Of a stretch of 45,708 nt of DNA, positions 23,016 to 30,997 are shown piece after piece. Source of the DNA: Opitutia bacterium (GTDB lineage Bacteria; Verrucomicrobiota; Verrucomicrobiia; Opitutales; Coraliomargaritaceae). The first letter of the stretch is position 1. The number at the start of each line of letters is the position of its first letter. Location of the stretch: the NCBI GenBank assembly GCA_029252625.1, contig JAQXBA010000120.1, forward strand, positions 1 through 45,708, in the 5' to 3' direction. The position numbers were made by a program, and so were the translations under genes. A model generated the notes under the pieces. That model did no database searches and had not been told where the DNA came from. It saw nothing but the letters and a program-made list of their open reading frames with translations.

Positions 23016-24032
23016 CTACCCCACCAACCGACCAAGCACAGTCTGCAGAGTGGGTCGTATATGATCCGCCAATGCCTGGTTCGCATACACTACCCAATTC
23101 ACGGCACTGGTCGTATCGAGTGGACAGTTCAGTGGACTACCATCGGGATGCTCCAGGATGCAGCCCGCCTCTTCGAGGATGAGCGCACAGCACACGTCAT
23201 ACGGATGGGCGCTGAGGTTTTCTTCAATGTCCAGCACACGAAACACCAGCGGTCGAATGTCTGCAATGAAGCGATCGTGCCCACTTAAGATTTCGTAGAA
23301 TTGTCCGCCGGTAGAGATGTATTGATCGTTGAATACCAGAGGCGTGCCATCGCTAGATTCGCTGTAGAGTTTGTCCCACAGAAGTTCTTCAATTTGTGAA
23401 ATTAGGGTACTGCCAGCAGGAAAGAATCGGCAAATCGTGCCGAAGGCGTGGCGCACATCATGCGCTTGACTCGGCTGTAGGTCGAGGGGGGCTGGTTTGA
23501 AATTGTTGCGAATGTCGAAGGCCGTAGCCTGCATCCCGCCGCCACGAGTCGCGCTGAGTTGGTCGGCTCGCCATTGACGGGTGGTGGGGATTTCGGTCAT
23601 CGCGCTTACTTCGATGTCGCCCAGTGTATTGTCTTCACCGCGCTGTGGTGCGATGGCCGCGAGTATCCAAGCCGCGCGCTTGTCATACATGATGCCGCGC
23701 GTGCCATCGATCGGATCAATGATGCACTTGAGCGTAGTGTCTTCTAGTTTGGTCCCCAGTGGGAAGCAAAGCGTGTGTGCATCATCTAGCCCTTCCATGA
23801 TTATTTGCACCGGCCAATCGGCGGTCCAGTTATCCTCAAACCATTTGAATATCGCGTGATCAGCAATCGTATCGATCGCGTAGATCACATCCGCCGCCGT
23901 CTCTTCAGTGATCGCCGCGAGCTGATCGGTCGTGCGGTTGTCACGCTCCAGGAGGATTGCTCCGAGAGTGTAGCGCTGCAGGGCGCAGAGTGATTGGCGA
24001 AGGACTTCTTTGTCGGCAGCAGAAAGTGTCAT
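23016..24032 (-). CDS. Inositol monophosphatase-family phosphatase
   Basis: This 338-residue Mg-dependent sugar/polyol phosphatase-fold protein has the central 'IIDPIDGTRGI' metal motif and the C-terminal 'HPYDVCCALILEEAGC' motif (usual 'WDxAAgxlIxxEAGG'). A metal-binding Glu in 'IIMEGLDD' takes the place of the usual 'GEE'. It is about 70 residues longer than typical IMPases, with an extended insert after the first motif ('QRGEDNTLGDIEVSAMTEIP'). Its substrate is unknown. The start is ATG 24032; a longer frame reads antisense to the upstream region of the divergent guanylyltransferase without family residues. The head-to-head position suggests a possible link to sugar-phosphate metabolism. 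Confidence 0.8.
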   Translation of the reverse strand: MTLSAADKEVLRQSLCALQRYTLGAILLERDNRTTDQLAAITEETAADVIYAIDTIADHAIFKWFEDNWTADWPVQIIMEGLDDAHTLCFPLGTKLEDTTLKCIIDPIDGTRGIMYDKRAAWILAAIAPQRGEDNTLGDIEVSAMTEIPTTRQWRADQLSATRGGGMQATAFDIRNNFKPAPLDLQPSQAHDVRHAFGTICRFFPAGSTLISQIEELLWDKLYSESSDGTPLVFNDQYISTGGQFYEILSGHDRFIADIRPLVFRVLDIEENLSAHPYDVCCALILEEAGCILEHPDGSPLNCPLDTTSAVNWVVYANQALADHIRPTLQTVLGRLVG

Positions 24033-24171
24033 ATTGCTAGTGCTACACGATTTGGGAGGCGCGTCCAGAGTTTGTCGGGCGGTTTTTGCGAGTGGCCTCG
24101 ATCGTGAGATCGGGGAGCGTTGTGCAGGCTTCTGGTCTTGCCATATAGACGTATCAAACAAATCTACCGGC

Positions 24172-25263
24172 ATGTCAGATCGATATGTAGTAATAATGGC
24201 CGGTGGCCGAGGTGAGCGTTTTTGGCCCGAGAGCCGCTTGGCGTGTCCGAAGCAATTGCTGCCGATTGTCGGCGACAAGGCGATGTTGGCGCAAACCATC
24301 GATCGCCTCGACGGGCTCGTGCCTGCCAAAGATGTGTTTGTGATTACCAATGTGGAGCAACGCGCTGCTGTGCTCGAAGTGTGCCCAGAGCTCGACCCCG
24401 CGAAGGTGATCGGCGAACCAGTCGGTCGCGATACCGCTGCCGCGGTTGGCCTCGCGACAATATTGGTGGCGCGGGAGAATCCGAATGCATCGTTTGCGAT
24501 GTTACCGTCCGATGCCGTGATTCATAATGCCGAGGGGCTACGTTCCACTTTGGAGACAGCCTTCGAAGCGGCTGAGGCCAATCCTGTGTTGGCGACGGTC
24601 GGCATTACCGCTGCGTTTCCAGCCACGGGTTACGGTTACATTCAGCAGGGCGATGCACTCGGTCAATTTGCCGGACGCGACGTATTTAATGTAAAGTGCT
24701 TCGTTGAGAAACCGAACCTGGAGACCGCGCAGAGCTATCTCGATTCGGGCGACTATTTTTGGAATGCGGGTATGTTCGTTTGGTCCGTTGCATCCATCAC
24801 TGCCGAGCTGGCGAAGAACACGCCGTCACTTTGGGCTGCTTTGCAGGCCATCGATACAGGTCTTGCCGCCGGCACCGCAATCGATCCTTTACTCGAAGCG
24901 CACTATCCGAACTTAGAGAAGATCTCTGTGGACTATGCGATTATCGAAAAGGCTGAAAATGTAGTGATGGTCGAATCTGGATTTGATTGGGACGACGTGG
25001 GCGAGTGGCCCGCAGTCGAGCGCCACTATCCAGCCGATGAGGCAGGCAATGTGGTGCGCGGCAACGCTCACATTCAAGATTCCAGTAACAACATCGTATT
25101 TTCAAGAGACGACGATCACCTCGTCGCATTGCTCGGCGTGCAAGATCTCATCGTCGTGAAAACCGACGATGCCACGCTCGTGTGCCATAAAGATAAGGCG
25201 CAGGAGATTAAGGCACTCGTTCAAGCGATCGGCGCAAAAGAAGCACTGAAGCACTTGATGTAA
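24172..25263 (+). CDS. manC: Mannose-1-phosphate guanylyltransferase
   Basis: The 363-residue nucleotidyltransferase makes GDP-mannose from GTP and mannose-1-phosphate for glycan synthesis. It opens with 'YVVIMAGGRGERFWPESR' and 'CPKQLLPI' (the G-G-x-G-x-R-x-W-P-x-S-R...PKQ signature), then 'EPVGRDTAAAVGLA', 'FAMLPSDAVIHN', 'FVEKPNLETAQ', 'YFWNAGMFVWSV' and 'VDYAIIEKAENVVMVESGFDWDDVGEW', all typical of ManC/RfbM. It lacks the C-terminal isomerase domain of bifunctional forms. ATG 24172 is the start that begins the family sequence; the upstream in-frame extension is antisense to the phosphatase promoter region. Confidence 0.95.
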   Translation: MSDRYVVIMAGGRGERFWPESRLACPKQLLPIVGDKAMLAQTIDRLDGLVPAKDVFVITNVEQRAAVLEVCPELDPAKVIGEPVGRDTAAAVGLATILVARENPNASFAMLPSDAVIHNAEGLRSTLETAFEAAEANPVLATVGITAAFPATGYGYIQQGDALGQFAGRDVFNVKCFVEKPNLETAQSYLDSGDYFWNAGMFVWSVASITAELAKNTPSLWAALQAIDTGLAAGTAIDPLLEAHYPNLEKISVDYAIIEKAENVVMVESGFDWDDVGEWPAVERHYPADEAGNVVRGNAHIQDSSNNIVFSRDDDHLVALLGVQDLIVVKTDDATLVCHKDKAQEIKALVQAIGAKEALKHLM

Positions 25264-25332
25264 ATCCACTGAGTATGTTCTCCTCTCTTCTCTCTCCAGT
25301 TTCAGGTCTCCGATCTCAGGTCTCTTAAATTC

Positions 25333-25782
25333 ATGAATTATTTAGGTATCGATTGGGGCGAGAAGCGCATCGGACTCGCGCATGCGGACGAGGTTGGCAT
25401 CGCCGTGCCGTTACCAGCTGCGGTTGCTGCGACGAAAAAAGGGCGTCTCCAGCATATCGAAGAAATAATTAAGACGCGGTGCGTTCATGAGATCGTTTGC
25501 GGCTATCCATTGAATATGGATGGATCGGTCGGAACTAGAGCCAAGGAGGTCGATGTGTTTATCGACGAGATCCAGAAGCGCTTTGGCTTGCCCGTGCATC
25601 GGATCGACGAGCGGCTATCGAGCCACTCGGTGGAGCAGGGATTGAAGCAGCAAAAGAAGAAGGTCGACCGCCGTAGCGGTGAGACTGATTCCCGTGCGGC
25701 CGCATTAATCCTTCAGGATTTCATCGAAGAGCAAAACATGAATGATCCGATCCCGTTTCCTGAGCTAGATGGCTTGGATTGA
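25333..25782 (+). CDS. ruvX: Holliday junction resolvase-like nuclease RuvX (YqgF)
   Basis: The 149-residue RNase H-fold protein starts 'YLGIDWGEKRIGLAHAD' (catalytic Asp7) and has 'VCGYPLNMDGSVGTRAKEVDVF' and 'VHRIDERLSSHSVEQGL', then 'DSRAAALILQDFIE' with the final catalytic Asp. In E. coli the protein acts in 16S rRNA 5'-end maturation. It ends 39 bp before the tRNA-Gly promoter. Confidence 0.93.
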   Translation: MNYLGIDWGEKRIGLAHADEVGIAVPLPAAVAATKKGRLQHIEEIIKTRCVHEIVCGYPLNMDGSVGTRAKEVDVFIDEIQKRFGLPVHRIDERLSSHSVEQGLKQQKKKVDRRSGETDSRAAALILQDFIEEQNMNDPIPFPELDGLD

Positions 25783-25820
25783 TGTTAGGGGGAATTTACC
25801 AAATTCTCTGAATTCCTGTC

Positions 25821-25850
25821 TTGACCCACTCGTATAGGTGAGGGCATCTT
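25821..25850 (+). promoter_or_regulatory. Candidate sigma-70 promoter of tRNA-Gly
   Basis: TTGACC (25821-25826) followed 18 bases later by CATCTT (25845-25850) places a start about 10 bases before the tRNA 5' end. The -35 is good and the -10 poor. Confidence 0.5.
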
Positions 25851-25865
25851 ACGCGCCTCGATAAC

Positions 25866-25941
<76 letters not shown>

Positions 25942-26055
25942 GATAAACACTGGGACGGCTAGTGTTTAAGGGGGCTAAAGGAAATGCTCCGCAAAATGGA
26001 CAGTTCGGATTCGTTCGGCCAATTTCGGGTTAATTCGGAAAAACCCCCTATTTGG

Positions 26056-26079
26056 GGGCAGACTTTTGGGCAGACTTTT
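26056..26079 (+). repeat. Tandem 12-bp repeat, candidate integrase arm sites
   Basis: GGGCAGACTTTT occurs twice without a gap (26056-26067, 26068-26079). Its first ten bases recur at 29702-29711 near the right end of the island. A CCCCC-TATTT-GGGGG stem overlaps the first unit (26044-26058). Confidence 0.5.
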
Positions 26080-26152
26080 AGTGTTCATACGTAACATTGC
26101 ACGCCAAACAGGTGCTTGCGTCATAATAGTGGTTCGCTAAATATTGAGATAG

Positions 26153-26299
26153 ATGACCAAATCTTTTCAAAAAGCTAAAACAGAGTCAGTTGTTGAGGAC
26201 GACATTGCCGTCCGTCGAGCCATTGACGCCAGAGGCCGACGCCAGGCACGCCGGCGGCTGCATATTTTGCGCACGCAGTGGGGAGAACCCACGGCTTAG
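26153..26299 (+). CDS. Small basic ORF of unknown function
   Basis: A 48-codon frame starting ATG 26153 encodes 'MTKSFQKAKTESVVEDD' followed by a strongly Arg-rich segment 'RRAIDARGRRQARRRLH'. Its acidic-then-basic layout could suit a small DNA-binding or excisionase-like protein, but I recognise no family, no good ribosome-binding site is seen, and it may be non-coding. Confidence 0.3.
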   Translation: MTKSFQKAKTESVVEDDIAVRRAIDARGRRQARRRLHILRTQWGEPTA

Positions 26300-26415
26300 T
26301 GGTCATGGTATGGATGGCGAGTCTGTCTAGATTTTGCATAAAAAAGGTGTTTGGTTTTCGGTTGCCCAGTTTTCGGTTTCAACTGGTAAACTGGTAAACT
26401 GAGAGCGCTCGCTTC

Positions 26416-26952
26416 CTAAAAGCGATGTGTTTTCTCGATATGGAGGATGGTCATCTCAGAGTCTTCGAGGATTTCGTAACTATGTGGGAGGGCCGCGTCG
26501 AATTTGAGCGCTTGACCTAGTTTGAGTGTATGTTGCTCACGAGGCAGGCTGATGTTGATACTGCCTGAGCGTAGCCAGCAGATTTCAAATTCGTCGCCAT
26601 GTGCTTCAGGTTTCGAGAGAAAGCTGCCAGCCTTCGCTGTGGCTTGGAAGCAATCGAGGCCCTTGAAGCTGATCTTTTCAAAGTCGAAGGGGCCGGAGGT
26701 GTAGGCCTCTGCGGTCTTGCAATGTGCAGAGCAAGACTCGGCGAGGTTCAGCAGGTCGGTGGCTGAAAGTCCGAAGATACGGGCAAGACGATACAGTGTA
26801 TCTAGCTCGATCATGTTATGGTTGCGTTCGAGCTTCGAGAGCCCCGCGATTGAGACCCCAGACTGCTTGGAAACATCGTCTAATGTCATGCCTGCACGCT
26901 TGCGTAGGACACGCACGATTGAGAAATCGAGGGTCAAATCGGATGGGTTCAT
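26416..26952 (-). CDS. XRE-family regulator with C-terminal cupin
   Basis: This 178-residue protein has an N-terminal helix-turn-helix of the XRE/Cro type (about 11-66, 'LRKRAGMTLDDVSKQSGVSIAGLSKLERN') and a C-terminal cupin beta-barrel (about 95-175, with 'GDEFEICWLRSGSINISLP' and 'LPHSYEILEDSEMTILHIEK'). In this class the cupin binds a small metabolite and modulates DNA binding. It is divergent from the flavoprotein at 27027 with a 74-bp gap, so it most likely controls that gene, perhaps in response to the substrate or product of the enzyme. The metal-binding His/Glu set of many cupins is only partly present. Confidence 0.88.
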   Translation of the reverse strand: MNPSDLTLDFSIVRVLRKRAGMTLDDVSKQSGVSIAGLSKLERNHNMIELDTLYRLARIFGLSATDLLNLAESCSAHCKTAEAYTSGPFDFEKISFKGLDCFQATAKAGSFLSKPEAHGDEFEICWLRSGSINISLPREQHTLKLGQALKFDAALPHSYEILEDSEMTILHIEKTHRF

Positions 26953-27026
26953 GCTTTTTAAGTTGCTTTGGAGGTAAAAAATGTCAACAAATTTATCTCA
27001 TAAGTTAAATTTAAGATTTTTACAGT

Positions 27027-29117
27027 ATGAATGAGACCACACTATCTAGCGGCTTTGACGCCATTCCACAGGCGATTTTAGACAAGTTAACACGATTTGA
27101 TATGCCCGCAGTGCGCGGGATTGATGCATCCGAGCAAACTATGGAGGTCGCGGGTGTAACAGTTCCTGTGTATCAGTGTGAATCCCTTGTGCTTGGTAGT
27201 GGTGCCGCTGGGATGCGTGCGACGGTCGAGTTGCAGCGTCGAGGCGTCGATGTGTTGGTTGCCAGCACGGGCTTGTTCGCAGGCACGTCGGCTTGCTCCG
27301 GGTCTGACAAGCAAACGCTCTACACGGCTAGCACCGATTACAAAGGCGACAATTTTGTGAAATATGCACAGAGCCTTTGCAGTGGTGGTGCGATGGATTT
27401 TTCGACTGCCTACGTTGAAGCTGTTGGATCGATCGATGCGATGGGTGGTTTGCAATATATGGGCTTACCGTTGCCGCATGATGATCAGGGTGCGATTTTA
27501 CGTTACCAGACCGACCATGACGAAGCGGGGCGCGCGACGAGTTGTGGTCCACGCACATCGAAGCTGATGGTGAAGGTGCTGTTCGAAGAAGCGCTCACCC
27601 TGGGGGTGCGCATTCTGCCGAGTTGCAGTGGTATTCAGATCGTCAAGGAGACGGTTGACGGCGCAGAGCGCGTCTGCGGTTTGATTGCGCTGCATCGTGA
27701 AGAGAAGCGCAATGACTACGGCCTCATTTTTATTCGTTGTGAAGATCTGATCATCGCAACCGGTGGTCCCGGTGAATTGTATCGCGACAGTGTGTATCCG
27801 CATCATTGCCATGGTGGCCTGGGCCTCGCGCTCGAAGCGGGCGTCGAACTTTGTAATGTCACCGAGAGTCAGTTCGGTATTGGCACGCCGCGCACGAATT
27901 TTCCATGGAATCTTTCCGGCACTTATGTGCAAGTGATGCCGCGCATCTATTCCGTCGATGCCGAGGGTAACGAAATTCATTTCCTCAAGCGCTTCTACCG
28001 CACGACGCGGGAGATGGTTTCCAACACGTTCCGCAAGGGCTACCAGTGGCCTTATCACTCCACGCGCATGTTAGACTATGGCTCCAGCCTTCTAGATCTT
28101 GCCGTGTTTCTCGAGCAACAAGCGGGCCGTAAGGTCTATCTCGATTTCCTTCGCAATCCAGAGCCAGTCAATGAGGGGGATGATTTCTCGCTGGATAACC
28201 TCGATCCCGATGTTCGTGAATATTTGGAAAACAATGAAGCGCTACAGGAATTGCCAATCGACCGTCTGCGCCGGATGAACCCGCTCGCCATTGAGCTCTA
28301 CCGAATGCATGGCAGCGATCTGGCGGCCGAACCGCTGGAGTTTGCGATGAACAATCAGCACATGAATGGTGGTATCCTGATCGATGATTGGGGGCGCACC
28401 AGTCTCGCAGGTTGTTATGCCATCGGTGAAGCTGCCGGTAGTCATGGGGTGACACGTCCCGGGGGCGCGGCGCTCAACTCAGGTCAAGTCTTTGGCAAGC
28501 GCGTCGCGCTTGCGATCAAACGTGCGCGTGATGGGAAAACGAATACAGTCGCGGATGCTGCTGTCGTCAGTGGTGCGATCGAGGGCACACTTAAAGATGC
28601 GGATCGCTTTGTGAGTGGCGGCAGTGTTCGCAAGCCGAAGGTTGTAAAGACTGAGATTCAAGCACGCATGAGTGACAATGCCGGAATCATTTGCACGGCG
28701 GATGAAGTGAAGTCCGCGCTCGAAGCCGCGACGGCCTTGCGCTGCGAAGTCGAAGCGGAAGGGTTACAGGTCAGTTCAGCATCGATGGTGGGGCAGGCTT
28801 TTCGCTGGCGTCACATGGCGTGGGTGTCTGAAGCGGTTCTGACGGCGCTCGATTACTATATTAGTGCAGGCGGCGGCAGTCGTGGGGCACGAGCGATTTG
28901 CTCGGAAGATGGCACGCGGTGTCCGGATGCGAAGGTCGAGGACTTGAGTCGTTTCAACTTTATCGAAGAGCAGGCCAAGGATCGCGAAGAGAAACTGATC
29001 GTCAGTCGTGTCGAAGAGGGGCTTCAGGTCAGTGCGCTACCCGTCGACCTCACTCCCGAGGTGCAGCGAGAATTCTTCGAAAAGGGGTGGGGCTCTTATT
29101 TGATCAAGGAGGGGTAG
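27027..29117 (+). CDS. FAD-dependent oxidoreductase (fumarate reductase/succinate dehydrogenase flavoprotein-like)
   Basis: The 696-residue flavoprotein has a dinucleotide site 'LVLGSGAAGMRATVELQRRG' (residues 54-73, Gly57/Gly59/Gly62) and the second FAD motif near the C-terminal half, 'NGGILIDDWGRTSLAGCYAIGEAAGSHGVTRPGGAALNSGQVFGKR'-type (given in part), as in the FAD_binding_2 family. It lacks an obvious signal peptide and iron-sulfur subunit motifs, and no partner subunit is encoded beside it. That points to a soluble enzyme whose substrate is unknown; fumarate is only one possibility. It is the main cargo of the island and is divergent from an XRE-cupin regulator. Family assignment is firm, reaction is not. 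Confidence 0.85.
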   Translation: MNETTLSSGFDAIPQAILDKLTRFDMPAVRGIDASEQTMEVAGVTVPVYQCESLVLGSGAAGMRATVELQRRGVDVLVASTGLFAGTSACSGSDKQTLYTASTDYKGDNFVKYAQSLCSGGAMDFSTAYVEAVGSIDAMGGLQYMGLPLPHDDQGAILRYQTDHDEAGRATSCGPRTSKLMVKVLFEEALTLGVRILPSCSGIQIVKETVDGAERVCGLIALHREEKRNDYGLIFIRCEDLIIATGGPGELYRDSVYPHHCHGGLGLALEAGVELCNVTESQFGIGTPRTNFPWNLSGTYVQVMPRIYSVDAEGNEIHFLKRFYRTTREMVSNTFRKGYQWPYHSTRMLDYGSSLLDLAVFLEQQAGRKVYLDFLRNPEPVNEGDDFSLDNLDPDVREYLENNEALQELPIDRLRRMNPLAIELYRMHGSDLAAEPLEFAMNNQHMNGGILIDDWGRTSLAGCYAIGEAAGSHGVTRPGGAALNSGQVFGKRVALAIKRARDGKTNTVADAAVVSGAIEGTLKDADRFVSGGSVRKPKVVKTEIQARMSDNAGIICTADEVKSALEAATALRCEVEAEGLQVSSASMVGQAFRWRHMAWVSEAVLTALDYYISAGGGSRGARAICSEDGTRCPDAKVEDLSRFNFIEEQAKDREEKLIVSRVEEGLQVSALPVDLTPEVQREFFEKGWGSYLIKEG

Positions 29118-29171
29118 CCCTGAATGCACTGAGTCAAACGCATCGCAATCCCGTAGGCTGATTCTCTAAGT
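29118..29171. other. Short 3' region after the flavoprotein
   Basis: Only 54 bases separate the flavoprotein stop from the end of the decayed HTH fragment on the other strand. No terminator hairpin is seen for the flavoprotein. Confidence 0.4.
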
Positions 29172-29402
29172 TTACAGTTCAGACTTCGCCCGCTGAAACT
29201 CACGCTGCCAGTGCCCGTTCTTGGGGAGTTCGATCCCGTGCTGCTTACAGCGCTTGCGGATGGCGCTGTCCGAGACGTTCAGATCAAGGGCTAAGCGTGA
29301 GAGCGGCTTTGCCCATACCAGCTTCTTTAGCTGTGCATCGGTTGGCCATTCTACGAGTGCATTCCTCTCTCGTGAAGTGAAGCTTCCAGCTTTTGGTAGT
29401 GA
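29172..29402 (-). pseudogene. Decayed fragment with a C-terminal HTH-like domain
   Basis: Read on the minus strand there is an open frame without any start codon that encodes 'ALVEWPTDAQLKKLVW', 'LALDLNVSDSAIRKRCKQHGI' and 'LPKNGHWQREF', ending at TAA 29172-29174. This W-P...L-x-L-V-W...L-x-V-S-D-x-A-I-x-K-R-C-K pattern is the small helix-turn-helix module found at the end of proteins in mobile-element settings. It overlaps the truncated integrase in another frame, so it looks like the 3' end of a gene joined to integrase sequence by deletion. Exact 5' limit is uncertain. Confidence 0.6.
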
Positions 29403-29689
29403 GTCACTGTTGTTGCCAAGCTGGCACCTCCGGCGGCCTTGACTGCCGTTTCTGCATCGCTTATCTGTTCAGGTGTTAGAAGTGTTCTTTGTAGGGTTGG
29501 TGCGTTTTTGGCATCCTCCACCTCAGCCTCAAGCTCGGCTCGATAGTTGACCGCATCTGCAAATACTTTGAAAGACTTCCTTATGCGGCCACCTGAAGGT
29601 TTATAGCCTTCAACGCGATACAGCTTCTTTCCGCTCTTTCCTTTCTCGGTCTTAACGCTGAACCTCTCTTGTTTTTTGTGTCTGGCCAT
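29351..29689 (-). pseudogene. Truncated tyrosine recombinase (N-terminal part only)
   Basis: The 112-residue frame 'MARHKKQERFSVKTEKGKSGKK...' has the basic N-terminus and the 'AVKAAGGASLATTVTHYQKL' segment that begins the core-binding domain in island integrases. It stops there ('HERGMHS', TAG) before any catalytic residue; a full enzyme would have about 400 residues. It lies 85 bp inside the right att copy, the usual position for an island integrase. I infer that it is the broken integrase of the tRNA-Gly island; the family call is from local similarity and position rather than a motif of its own. Confidence 0.6.
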
Positions 29690-29701
29690 ACTATTAGTTT
29701 T

Positions 29702-29711
29702 GGGCAGACTT
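29702..29711 (+). repeat. Right-end copy of the GGGCAGACTT motif
   Basis: GGGCAGACTT at 29702-29711, preceded by TTTT, matches the tandem repeat at 26056-26079. It lies between the integrase start and the right att copy, as expected for an arm-type site. Confidence 0.45.
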
Positions 29712-29774
29712 CAATATTTTAAAATGTATAGAAGGTTAAGTTGTTCTCTTTTAGTAGTTTCTAGTTTTGTATGC

Positions 29775-29823
29775 CTGCCTTCCACGCAGAGGTCGTCGGT
29801 TCGATTCCGTCTACACGCACCAT
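29775..29823 (+). repeat. Right att site (attR), partial tRNA-Gly copy
   Basis: This is the 49-bp copy of the tRNA-Gly 3' half with one mismatch at 29815. It has no 5' half, so it is not a gene. The mismatch falls in the acceptor stem, where it would break pairing, consistent with lack of selection on this copy. Confidence 0.9.
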
Positions 29824-29828
29824 TGTCA

Positions 29829-29870
29829 CCCACAAAAAGGCCAGCATCTCGATGCTGGCTTTTTTGTGGG
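29829..29870. terminator. Strong bidirectional terminator, probably the original tRNA-Gly terminator
   Basis: GCCAGCATC and GATGCTGGC form a stem that extends through CCCACAAAAA on the left and TTTTTTGTGGG on the right. It works on both strands: plus for the tRNA side and minus for the vWA operon. It lies just past the right att copy, so before the island inserted it would have stood immediately after tRNA-Gly. Confidence 0.92.
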
Positions 29871-29897
29871 TGGATATCTGCGGAGGTGGAGACTGAA

Positions 29898-29924
29898 GTA
29901 GAAGCGGCAAGAAGCCGCTTCTAC
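29898..29924. repeat. Hairpin downstream of the vWA operon (REP-like)
   Basis: GTAGAAGCGGC, loop AAGAA, GCCGCTTCTAC is a perfect 11-bp stem five bases past the vWA-1 stop codon. There is no T run beside it, so it may protect the mRNA 3' end or be a dispersed palindrome rather than a terminator. Confidence 0.55.
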
Positions 29925-29929
29925 GGTCT

Positions 29930-30922
29930 TCAGATCCTGGGCTTGAGGATCAACACGCCGTCGTGGGCTTCGGCGATTTCGCGCATGATGTTGGCGAAGC
30001 GGGTGTTGCCTTGTGGAGCTCCGATAAGGAAGGGGTTGATCAAAGTGGGGAATCCGATCGCACTCACGGATACTGGACGCTTCTTCGTCGTTGGATCGCG
30101 CGGGTTGAGCCGGTCGAGCTTGAGGAGAAAGCTTTGGGTGGATCCGCGGAAGTCGTCGCCCACTACGTAGAGGCTCATATGCTCATCTGGATTGAGTATG
30201 CTCTTGAGGTCGTGGAAGGCTCTGCGCATCCCGGGTTCGGGATCGCTGACACTGAGTATCGGGTAGTTGAGGACCGCTCGTAAGGCTTGCTGGCGTAGGC
30301 CAGGAGTGTCGGGTAGCCAGAAGCCTCGGCGGTCACGAAGCATGTAGTTACCGCTGGTATCGATAAATTGAATACTTTTCACTTCGGGCAGGCTATCGAG
30401 CAGCTCGGTGATTTGCTCAATCACGCCGAAGTGGAGCTGATTGGTCATTTGGTTGCGCATGCTGCCGGAGGTATCGATGATGAAGGCGACGTGGGTCGCA
30501 TCGGCGGGTAAGCCAATGGGCGGGAGGTCCTCGTGCTTAAAGCTTTGAATGAGCCGAGTGGCTTCGGCGGCAGCTTGCTGGCTGGTGCTGAGGTTGGCCT
30601 GTTTGCTGTCGAACTCTTGTTGAAGGTCGGCGAGCGTGGTCTCCAACTCTTGGATGATCGATTGTATGCGCTGTCGCTCTTTATCGGTTTGCTTGCTGTG
30701 GATGGACGCTTCGAGCAGTGCGGCTTTGTTGGCGACGTCTGCTTCGAGTTGGGCGAGTTGAGCTCGCATGGCTTGCAGCATGGGAACGTCGACCTCGCTT
30801 TCGACGCCCGCCTTGCCAGAGCCGATGGACAGGATGAATAGCAACAGGATTGCGCCAAACCCACAGCAGAGGCAGTCAAGAAAGGAGAGGCTGAACACCT
30901 CCATCTGTCGGCGTTTGATCAC
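29930..30922 (-). CDS. vWA protein with ExbD/TolR-like membrane helix (vWA-1, intact MIDAS)
   Basis: The 330-residue protein starts with a cytoplasmic tail and the helix 'FLDCLCCGFGAILLLFIL' (residues 14-31), with Asp16 at the position where ExbD, TolR and MotB have the essential proton-carrying Asp ('PLLDVLLVLLLIFM' in TolR). A long coiled coil follows (about 46-127) and then a vWA domain with the metal motif Asp150-x-Ser152-x-Ser154 in 'IIDTSGSM' and a later 'VVGDD'. The helix predicts a periplasmic vWA domain. It is the third gene of a leftward operon with a TolQ-like protein and a second vWA protein. I infer a stator B-subunit-like role; no member of this design has a function I can name. 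Confidence 0.88.
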   Translation of the reverse strand: MIKRRQMEVFSLSFLDCLCCGFGAILLLFILSIGSGKAGVESEVDVPMLQAMRAQLAQLEADVANKAALLEASIHSKQTDKERQRIQSIIQELETTLADLQQEFDSKQANLSTSQQAAAEATRLIQSFKHEDLPPIGLPADATHVAFIIDTSGSMRNQMTNQLHFGVIEQITELLDSLPEVKSIQFIDTSGNYMLRDRRGFWLPDTPGLRQQALRAVLNYPILSVSDPEPGMRRAFHDLKSILNPDEHMSLYVVGDDFRGSTQSFLLKLDRLNPRDPTTKKRPVSVSAIGFPTLINPFLIGAPQGNTRFANIMREIAEAHDGVLILKPRI

Positions 30923-30997
30923 TATTTAATGAATAATGGCGGATGGGTAATGGCTAAATAAGTTGTCATTATGGATTATCTATTAGTCATTGCCTCG

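Noticed and set aside
24010-24171. Longer start for manC
   Set aside because: The extension overlaps the 5' end of the divergent phosphatase gene and precedes the family's natural start 'MSDRYVVIMAGG'.
29351-29689. A working small DNA-binding protein
   Set aside because: The frame ends exactly where an integrase core-binding domain should continue and lies at an att end, so a truncated integrase explains it better.
29775-29823. A second tRNA-Gly gene
   Set aside because: Only the 3' half is present, with no acceptor 5' strand or D-arm, and the acceptor stem base 29815 is mutated. It is the right att copy.
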